DNA of 7,689 nt, taken from contig CACZNZ010000360.1 of assembly GCA_902782625.1 (NCBI GenBank), positions 1-7,689 of the forward strand. Reading direction: 5' to 3'. The position numbers and the translations under genes are program-made. Source of the DNA: an uncultured Lachnospiraceae bacterium (GTDB lineage: Bacteria; Bacillota; Clostridia; Lachnospirales; Lachnospiraceae). A model generated the notes under the pieces. It ran no database searches, was not told the DNA's origin, and worked only from the letters and a program-made list of their open reading frames with translations. Below are positions 1-4,326 of the stretch, piece after piece (position 1 is the stretch's first letter; each line of letters starts with the position of its first letter).

Positions 1-34
1 AACATCCGTGCCGGTTCGAGTCCGGCTGCCGGCA
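1..34 (+). tRNA. tRNA 3' end (partial), probably tRNA-Leu
   Basis: Only the 3' part is inside the window. The T arm is seen directly: GCCGG (10-14), loop TTCGAGT (15-21), CCGGC (22-26). The acceptor 3' strand TGCCGGC (27-33) and discriminator A34 follow. No CCA is encoded after A34. The preceding AACATCCGTG looks like the 3' half of a long variable arm as found in class II tRNAs. With A as discriminator this favours Leu, but the anticodon lies outside the window, so the isotype is inferred. Confidence 0.8.
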
Positions 35-40
35 GTAAGC

Positions 41-88
41 AAAATCCCCGATCTTGCTGAATTAATCAGCAGGATCGGGGATTTTTTG
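41..88 (+). terminator. Rho-independent terminator after the tRNA
   Basis: A 20-bp stem (41-60 with 66-85) has a five-base loop ATTAA and one G-T wobble at 54/72. Its core TCCCCGATC pairs with GATCGGGGA, and a run of six T follows at 82-87. It starts seven bases after the tRNA end, so it terminates the tRNA transcript. Confidence 0.93.
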
Positions 89-99
89 TTCATTAAGTA

Positions 100-205
100 T
101 TAACCGAGATTCAGCTACGTTATTTTTTAGCAATCAGTTCCATACCATAATTATTCGGATGAATCAGACCGCTGCCCTCAGCGACCCGCGTCGTCCCGTC
201 ATTGT
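100..205 (-). pseudogene. 3' remnant of an SGNH/GDSL hydrolase gene
   Basis: This stretch matches the last ~35 codons of the intact SLH-SGNH gene at 2126-3892. A 40-base block (130-169) is identical to 2160-2199. Read on the minus strand it gives DNDGTTRVAEGSGLIHPNNY followed by GMELIAKK and a stop. It keeps the block-V histidine (IHPNNYG), but a net loss of about 4 bases shifts the frame just before the old C-terminus. Homology ends near 205, so the catalytic serine region, SLH repeats, signal peptide and promoter are all missing. It lies about 100 bp downstream of the acyltransferase stop, behind that gene's terminator. It is probably the leftover of a second SLH-SGNH copy that was deleted or replaced. 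Confidence 0.85.
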
Positions 206-249
206 CAAAACAATCTATAGACAACCACTCCATACAACATTTTGAGGTA

Positions 250-290
250 TTAAAAAATACCGGGAACCCGCATTATCAGCGGATTCTCGG
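250..290 (-). terminator. Terminator of the acyltransferase gene
   Basis: On the minus strand CCGAGAATCCGC (290-279) pairs with GCGGGTTCCCGG (271-260) around a seven-base loop, with one mismatch and one wobble. A T-rich run, TATTTTTTAA, follows (259-250). It lies about 25 bases after the acyltransferase stop, in the right orientation. Confidence 0.75.
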
Positions 291-313
291 CATTCGAACT
301 GTCAGAGACCGGA

Positions 314-1357
314 TTATATGCCGGTCCCCTGCTTATTGCAACGTCTTTTAAGATTTCCCATCTGACTGATGCAGAGCACTATTGGGATGAAAATGATGAT
401 GTGCATCATGTATATCAGTGGATTTTTGAGCGAAAATCCGAGCTTCGATATGATATTCTTTACCATCGTATGCGCGATATAGATTTCCAGCGAATACTTT
501 CCCAGGAGGGAAAACAGGGAGAACAGCTTGCCCCACTTCGCGGGGACTGCTTTCCTCAACATCACATATGCAAACATCAGAAAGATGCCGTAATATCCAT
601 AGAAAGATCGGCCGAGCGGAAAATCCATTCTGCCTACGATGAGCTTAGCGATCGGGGCGAACAGGATGACGCAAATGACCCAGAGCGGGACATCACTTTC
701 CTTGTCTCCCATCTCCTCTGAACGCCTCCCGAGCCACATCCCAATCAGGAAGTAAGGAACCCGCTGCAGCGCCATTTCAATATTGTCGAAGACACCATAG
801 GCGAACCGATAGCACAAGATGGTCATACTGAAGGCACATATCAGGGCGAACAGATATCTGCGCCTGTCATTTACCAGCCAAAACACGAATGGTGAAAGGA
901 TGTAGAGAAGACAAATGAATGAAATGTACCAGAACGTCGAAGCCTCGCTGATCCAGAAAGTGATAAGGGTGTAGTCGAGAAGAAATTTCGCGAAGGTCTC
1001 ATGGAAAAAGAAGAAATCCATTATAATCCAGTAGACCAGACCACATACGAGATAGGGAAGAACGACCCTGTAGACCCTTTTCCGGTAGAAGGCAGACAGC
1101 TTTTCCCTGCGGCTCAAGGAATAATACAGACCGAATCCGGATAAGATGATGAAAATATCAACTCCGACACTACCTACTGCGCTGTTATAAAATTTTGTAA
1201 GGATACGGATTACAGTATTCGGGGCTTCCGTATTCAGGAAAATAGCAAAATAATGGTACAATACAACGCTCAGAATGGATGCACCGAACAGTTCTCCGCG
1301 ATACGTGCTTATATCACTCCACGTAAACGGCACTCTATACGTTCTCTTCTTGCTCAC
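314..1357 (-). CDS. Acyltransferase family 3 integral membrane protein
   Basis: A 347-residue polytopic protein with about ten hydrophobic segments spread over residues 22-335. The family signature is visible: R20-G-E-L-F at the start of helix 1, the catalytic-type histidine H35 in VVLYHYF, VGVDIFIILSGFGLYYSL in helix 2, the basic YRKRVYRVVLPYL before helix 3, and LGKYSLEIYIAH near the C-terminus. AT3 proteins (OafA/OatA relatives) move acyl, usually acetyl, groups across the membrane onto surface polysaccharide or other glycans. The acceptor here is unknown. There is no fused SGNH domain, unlike many OafA-type enzymes. The start is GTG at 1357, preceded by GAGGAGAAGAGG (1361-1372). The gene lies 64 bp behind the small acidic protein gene in the same direction and ends in its own terminator, so the two are probably cotranscribed. 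Confidence 0.9.
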   Translation of the reverse strand: MSKKRTYRVPFTWSDISTYRGELFGASILSVVLYHYFAIFLNTEAPNTVIRILTKFYNSAVGSVGVDIFIILSGFGLYYSLSRREKLSAFYRKRVYRVVLPYLVCGLVYWIIMDFFFFHETFAKFLLDYTLITFWISEASTFWYISFICLLYILSPFVFWLVNDRRRYLFALICAFSMTILCYRFAYGVFDNIEMALQRVPYFLIGMWLGRRSEEMGDKESDVPLWVICVILFAPIAKLIVGRMDFPLGRSFYGYYGIFLMFAYVMLRKAVPAKWGKLFSLFSLLGKYSLEIYIAHTMVKNIISKLGFSLKNPLIYMMHIIIFIPIVLCISQMGNLKRRCNKQGTGI

Positions 1358-1421
1358 TTTCCTCTTCTCCTCATATATGATTCCAAGATATGAAAAAATG
1401 ATGTCGTCGCTTTCCTTTCAT

Positions 1422-1598
1422 TCACATACTCAAATCATCATTATTCTGAATCGACTCTGTTCCAAGACGTAATCCTTTGACAATCCTCAGCACATATGGA
1501 AGCTGTGAAGAGTCAAGCATTTTTAATTCATTTATTATTTCCATCAGTTCTGCTTCATTCGTTTCCGATTCTGATGCAGATATACTATTCGTTTCCAC
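1422..1598 (-). CDS. Small acidic protein, copy A
   Basis: I do not recognise a named family. The product is about 58 residues, starting ETNSISASESETNEAELMEI and rich in Glu/Ser. It has a predicted helical middle (LMEIINELKMLDSSQLPYVLRIVKGL) and no signal peptide or membrane segment. About 66% of its first 50 residues are identical to the product of 6808-6975. The start is taken as GTG at 1598, because a perfect AAGGAGG (1604-1610) sits 5 bases upstream. The in-frame ATG at 1613 would place that site inside the gene and has no ribosome binding site of its own. A consensus promoter lies at 1669-1697. The acyltransferase follows downstream and a broken divergent XRE gene lies upstream. A role tied to the XRE regulator is inference. 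Confidence 0.75.
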   Translation of the reverse strand: METNSISASESETNEAELMEIINELKMLDSSQLPYVLRIVKGLRLGTESIQNNDDLSM

Positions 1599-1603
1599 AA
1601 GTC

Positions 1604-1610
1604 CCTCCTT
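1604..1610 (-). promoter_or_regulatory. Ribosome binding site that sets the GTG start (copy A)
   Basis: AAGGAGG on the minus strand, 5 bases before GTG 1598. The same site and spacing occur in copy B, where the encoded residues upstream of the GTG differ between copies. This supports GTG over the upstream ATG. Confidence 0.7.
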
Positions 1611-1668
1611 CATGTGGTCAGACAGCTACATATAATATATGTTTTTATTTCCGGTTAATTCCCTTTAC

Positions 1669-1697
1669 ATATTAGTTAATCTAGTTTACTTTGTCAA
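1669..1697 (-). promoter_or_regulatory. Sigma-A promoter of small protein copy A
   Basis: Minus strand: -35 TTGACA (1697-1692), 17-base spacer, -10 TAATAT (1674-1669). The same boxes and spacing are kept in copy B although the spacer has changed. It points at the small acidic protein gene, giving a leader of about 60 bases. Confidence 0.8.
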
Positions 1698-1698
1698 C
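1684..1698. promoter_or_regulatory. Possible operator over the -35 box (copy A)
   Basis: GTTTAC-TTT-GTCAAC is a near-palindrome (6-3-6) covering the -35 box of the small-gene promoter. Copy B has GTTAAC-TTT-GTCAAC. Next to it lies a direct repeat, GATTATCC/GATTATTG (1715-1730), also kept in copy B. Binding by the XRE regulator is inferred, not shown. Confidence 0.4.
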
Positions 1699-1862
1699 AT
1701 CGTCGTCTACGAATGATTATCCGATTATTGATAACCAATTCTTTTTATAATAATTTGTATGTATGTGATATGATACACTCAAGTGGCGAAGTTGCTTCAC
1801 TCATCTTCCGTATACCGTAGTTTTTATTTTCTCGATGCAACTTCTGGGTAAATTTAGGACAC

Positions 1863-1907
1863 AAAAAAGGAATCTCAAAGCCGATTCGGATTCGACCGAG
1901 AGATTCC
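1863..1907 (-). terminator. Minus-strand terminator-like hairpin, copy A
   Basis: On the minus strand GGAATCTC (1907-1900) pairs with GAGATTCC (1876-1869) around a 23-base loop, followed by TTTTTT (1868-1863). The stem and T run are identical in copy B while the loop has changed. It sits antisense in the leader of the former XRE gene and would stop minus-strand transcription before it reaches the small-gene promoter. Confidence 0.55.
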
Positions 1908-1940
1908 AGATTTGTTTTAAGATAAGATATGAAGGCCAAC

Positions 1941-1987
1941 TTGGAGCCAGGTGACAAAGTTAAATGATCAGAAAAGAAGCCGATCTC
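1941..1987 (+). pseudogene. 5' remnant of an XRE-family regulator gene
   Basis: It matches the first 16 codons of the intact regulator at 7315. The start has become TTG (ATG in the intact copy) and the ribosome binding site GGAGG has become GAAGG. A one-base loss after codon 7 gives LEPGDKVK and then TGA. After GAAGCCGATCTC (1976-1987) similarity ends and unrelated sequence begins, so the helix-turn-helix is gone. It cannot make a working regulator. Confidence 0.85.
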
Positions 1988-2056
1988 CGCCAGCATCTCA
2001 CGTCTCGCGGCTTCTCCCGGTGTTTCGCCCAGGTATATGAGACCGGCAGGGACATG
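1976..2056 (-). pseudogene. Nudix-box fragment of a hydrolase gene
   Basis: In one minus-strand frame the sequence reads HVPA-GLIYLGETPGEAA-RREMLAEIGF. Residues from G (codon 2042-2044) to F (1976-1978) fit the 23-residue Nudix box G-x5-E-x7-R-E-U-x-E-E-x-G-U at every fixed position except one: the first Glu of EE is Ala. The VPAGLI lead-in is typical of ADP-ribose pyrophosphatase-like Nudix enzymes. A stop (TAA, 2057-2059) lies directly upstream in frame. Downstream the frame runs into the antisense of the XRE remnant, so only this scrap survives. An AAAGGAG at about 2070 and an ATG at 2054-2056 in another frame may be relics of the old gene start. Confidence 0.7.
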
Positions 2057-2125
2057 TTACACTCGTCTCCTTTAAAATTGATGAATTCCATTGTAGAATC
2101 TTATCTGTAACCGGCTTTCAATTCA

Positions 2126-3892
2126 TTAACCCAGCTTCAGCTGTGCTACTATCCTTTTCGCAATCAGTTCCATACCATAATTATTCGGATGAATCAGACT
2201 GCCGCCCTCGGCAATCTGGGTTGTCCCGTCATTGTATGTCACGATTGTGCCGGCAGGTGGCAGTGTCTGTGTAGAAAGAAGGTTCTGGATCGACACAAAA
2301 TCGCATCCGTTCTCTTTACATGCACGAATATAATCGCTGATGACAGTCGGTCTGTAATACCATGTTCCGACACAGATTACACGGGCTTTTGGGCAATCCG
2401 CTTTTATCTGCGCAAGAAGATGTCTGATATTATTCCCGAAAGCGGCCTGCTTTTCATTATCGTTCACGTTATCTCCGAGCTGGATGATGATCAGATCAAG
2501 GTCTTCCTTAAAGAGATATCTCTTAGCCGCGTACCACCTTCCGGCTGTATCCAGATCCGTACTTCCTTCGAAGGCCGTTCCCGACAATTTAGTAAAAACT
2601 GCAGTTGGATTTTTCTTAAGAATTGCGCTGGTAACGTAATAATAATAATCGTGTCTGCTGTCAGTGGCACACATACCGAAACGCCCGCCTTTTTCCGCTG
2701 AACCGAGTCCCTGCAGCAGACTGTTTCCGATGAACAGAGTCTTTCCCGGAACGGTGGGAACAGAAATTGTCGTCCTGTCTTCTGTCAATATCGTCGCGTA
2801 GCTGCCGTTCTTCTTTTTGACCACAGGTGAACTGATATTTACAATTTTCCCGTTCTGCTTCGTGACAGTATAGAAATTATTCAAATAATGTCTATATAAA
2901 AATGTCATGATCTGTCCGCGTGTGCAGAACAGGCTTGTACCAAAGGTGCCATCGGAAAAGCCCTTAGTAACACCTGCGCTGCTGCCCCAGCAGACAGCTT
3001 CATAATACGGATGCGATACAGATATATCCTTAAAAGGTGAGACGGTCGGGACTTTTATGTCCGGCTTGCCGGCGACTCTCCAGAGGAACATCATGGCGTG
3101 TCCGCGCGTGCAGTTCTTATTGATACCGAATGTTCCATCGGCATATCCTTTAGTAATTCCGTTCTGATAAGCCCACAAAATCGCTTTGTAAAACGCATGT
3201 GTCATCGGAACATCAGGGAAAGGACTTTTCCTGACATACTTGGGTGCCGGTTTTCCCATAGTTCTCCATAAGAACATCATTGCCGCGCCGCGTGTGCAAT
3301 TAGCGCCGCTCCGGAAAGTACCATCACTGTAACCCTTGGCGATCCCGTTGTTCCCAGCCCAGCAGATTGCCTGATAATAAGCATCCCTGGCATCCTGAAT
3401 GTCCGGGAACGGGCTGAACGGTCCTTTGGTCCACTGTACCCCGACTTTATTGGGATCATCGTAATATGCTGCTTCCTCTCCCGCAAGGACCGTCGGATCT
3501 TCTACAGTTCCCGACCCGTCAGACCCTCCGACCGGCTGCGTCTCCTGGTTATCTTTCAGAGAATTGTCAGCTATTAAATCCGGAACTTCAACAACCGAGC
3601 TTTCGGCATCCGACGTATCATTAATGATCATAGCCGGATCCTCAGCAGGCACTATTTCGGTTTCAGACGCATTTTCAATAATCGAATTCGGATCGTCAAT
3701 CAAAACTTCTTCGGCATCCGCCGCATTTTCAAATATCAGATCAGCTTCTTCATCAATAATCACCTGCTCCGGACTTTCCGACGATATTTCCGCAGTAGAA
3801 TCGACCGCCTGAACCGGACAGGCGGTCGATACAACCAGCGTTAATACTGTCAATATAGGCACAATTTGCCTCCACATGGATTTTTTATTCAT
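2126..3892 (-). CDS. Secreted SLH-domain protein with C-terminal SGNH/GDSL hydrolase
   Basis: A 588-residue exported protein. Residues 1-29 form a signal peptide (MNKKSMWRQIVPIL...CPVQA, cut before VDS). Residues ~40-125 are an acidic linker with imperfect ~20-residue repeats (LIFENAADAE, SIIENASETE, MIINDTSDAE, LIADNS). Three SLH repeats lie at ~161-210, 224-273 and 286-334, and an SGNH hydrolase at ~384-588. Active-site blocks are FIGNSLLQG (Ser391), LGDNVND (~473) and IHPNNYG (His568). The usual GDSL is GNSL and the usual DxxH lacks its Asp, so esterase activity is likely but the substrate is unknown. The start ATG 3892 has AGAGG five bases upstream. The frame stays open to an ATG at 4024, but the extra 44 residues would bury the signal peptide. 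Promoter at 4076-4104. I see no clear terminator after the stop. A truncated copy of its 3' end lies at 100-205. Confidence 0.9.
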   Translation of the reverse strand: MNKKSMWRQIVPILTVLTLVVSTACPVQAVDSTAEISSESPEQVIIDEEADLIFENAADAEEVLIDDPNSIIENASETEIVPAEDPAMIINDTSDAESSVVEVPDLIADNSLKDNQETQPVGGSDGSGTVEDPTVLAGEEAAYYDDPNKVGVQWTKGPFSPFPDIQDARDAYYQAICWAGNNGIAKGYSDGTFRSGANCTRGAAMMFLWRTMGKPAPKYVRKSPFPDVPMTHAFYKAILWAYQNGITKGYADGTFGINKNCTRGHAMMFLWRVAGKPDIKVPTVSPFKDISVSHPYYEAVCWGSSAGVTKGFSDGTFGTSLFCTRGQIMTFLYRHYLNNFYTVTKQNGKIVNISSPVVKKKNGSYATILTEDRTTISVPTVPGKTLFIGNSLLQGLGSAEKGGRFGMCATDSRHDYYYYVTSAILKKNPTAVFTKLSGTAFEGSTDLDTAGRWYAAKRYLFKEDLDLIIIQLGDNVNDNEKQAAFGNNIRHLLAQIKADCPKARVICVGTWYYRPTVISDYIRACKENGCDFVSIQNLLSTQTLPPAGTIVTYNDGTTQIAEGGSLIHPNNYGMELIAKRIVAQLKLG

Positions 3893-4026
3893 ACATACCT
3901 CTGTCCCAGTGAAAACTATCTCCTGAAGCCTGTCGATCCCTCGAACTATTTTCCGGATGCGGCTCCAGTCTCCACTCTTCAACTTCTCCGAGTCTTCGTG
4001 GATCACAATCCGGTTGCCCATCATGT

Positions 4027-4061
4027 CAGATACATTTTTCCTGACCCTTTTAATGTATCTG
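4027..4061. repeat. 10-bp inverted repeat in the leader of the SLH-SGNH gene
   Basis: CAGATACATT (4027-4036) and AATGTATCTG (4052-4061) are perfect inverted repeats 15 bases apart. They begin about 8 bases after the expected transcription start, so the message would carry a 5' stem-loop with AAAAGGGTCAGGAAA in the loop. It could be a stabilising hairpin or an operator; no T run follows it. Confidence 0.65.
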
Positions 4062-4075
4062 TACTAGTCAAAAGA

Positions 4076-4104
4076 ATCATATCGGCTCCTTTTAAAAATG
4101 TCAA
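4076..4104 (-). promoter_or_regulatory. Sigma-A promoter of the SLH-SGNH gene
   Basis: Minus strand: -35 TTGACA (4104-4099, perfect), 17-base spacer, -10 TATGAT (4081-4076, five of six). The expected start is near 4069, giving a leader of about 177 bases to ATG 3892. The gene therefore need not rely on readthrough from the upstream GDPD gene. Confidence 0.85.
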
Positions 4105-4171
4105 TACTCATCACCGCATACAATTCCTTACTTATCCGGCCCCTTAGTCTCAGTAAATGTTGGATTAACAC

Positions 4172-4193
4172 TTAATATCTCATTAATATCTCT
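4172..4193. repeat. 11-bp tandem duplication
   Basis: TTAATATCTCA is followed directly by TTAATATCTCT (10 of 11 identical), in the AT-rich spacer between the large hairpin and the SLH-SGNH promoter. No function is evident. Confidence 0.6.
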
Positions 4194-4207
4194 TCAAATA
4201 TTACAAT

Positions 4208-4308
4208 AGGGGCTGTTACATTAAGTCGAGTCCGCAGCACATATAGCAGACTTTATTTACAAATGTCTGCTATATGTGCTGCAAACACCACCTAATGCAA
4301 CAGCCCCT
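4208..4308 (-). repeat. 101-bp long-hairpin element, MITE-like or structured 3' RNA
   Basis: Arms 4208-4251 and 4265-4308 are 44 bases each and pair with no bulge around a 13-base loop. The inner 18 bp (GCAGCACATATAGCAGAC) are perfect. The outer 16 bp AGGGGCTGTT(A/G)CATTA differ at one place. The middle 10 bp hold the other differences. Of six non-pairs on the plus strand, four are A-C, which become G-U on the minus strand, so a minus-strand RNA would pair 42 of 44. No T run follows on either strand, so it is not an ordinary terminator. It lies 18 bp past the stop of the GDPD gene. The ends resemble terminal repeats of some insertion sequences from memory (GGGGCTGTTGCA type). No target duplication is obvious. 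Confidence 0.85.
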
Positions 4309-4326
4309 TGGCACTCATTCCTATCT

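Larger units (their letters stand above)
1422..1987. repeat. Regulatory cassette, copy A (diverged, truncated)
   Basis: This segment is collinear with 6808-7362: small protein gene, promoter, about 320 bp of divergent intergenic DNA, and the beginning of an XRE gene. Long blocks agree with scattered substitutions and small indels; for example TTCCTTTACATATTAGTTAA, the GGAATCTC/GAGATTCC hairpin and AGCCAGGTGACA are shared or nearly so. Copy A stops abruptly at codon 16 of the XRE gene. The intergenic part 1614-1940 holds no further gene. It contains the promoter, an operator-like palindrome, a 15-base palindrome ACATATAATATATGT (1628-1642) absent from copy B, and a minus-strand terminator. Confidence 0.85.

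Noticed and set aside
307..326. GACCGG/CCGGTC hairpin at the acyltransferase stop codon as its terminator
   Set aside because: No T run follows on the minus strand. The hairpin at 260-290 with a T run is the better candidate.
401..721. Plus-strand open frames over the minus-strand genes (for example 401-721, 2189-2701, 3564-3812, 5236-5613)
   Set aside because: Shadows of the acyltransferase and SLH genes: no domains, no ribosome sites, and the opposite strand is convincingly coding.
1397..1442. AATGATG/CATCATT inverted repeat followed by T run at the end of small protein copy A, as a terminator
   Set aside because: AT-rich 7-bp stem with a 32-base loop that contains the stop codon, and absent from copy B. 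Too weak to call.
1745..1996. Minus-strand open frame of 83 codons in the copy A intergenic region
   Set aside because: It is a chance fusion of the end of the Nudix scrap with antisense XRE and intergenic DNA. The matching frame in copy B is also only antisense, and no ribosome site fits.
3806..3892. Lipoprotein signal in the SLH-SGNH protein (STAC) and in the GDPD protein (NLIC)
   Set aside because: The residues before Cys do not fit a lipobox, while good signal peptidase I sites (VQA, VYA) follow.
3893..4069. Known riboswitch in the SLH-SGNH leader (cyclic-di-GMP type considered because of surface genes)
   Set aside because: I could not find the conserved core bases of a class I cyclic-di-GMP riboswitch or another familiar motif.
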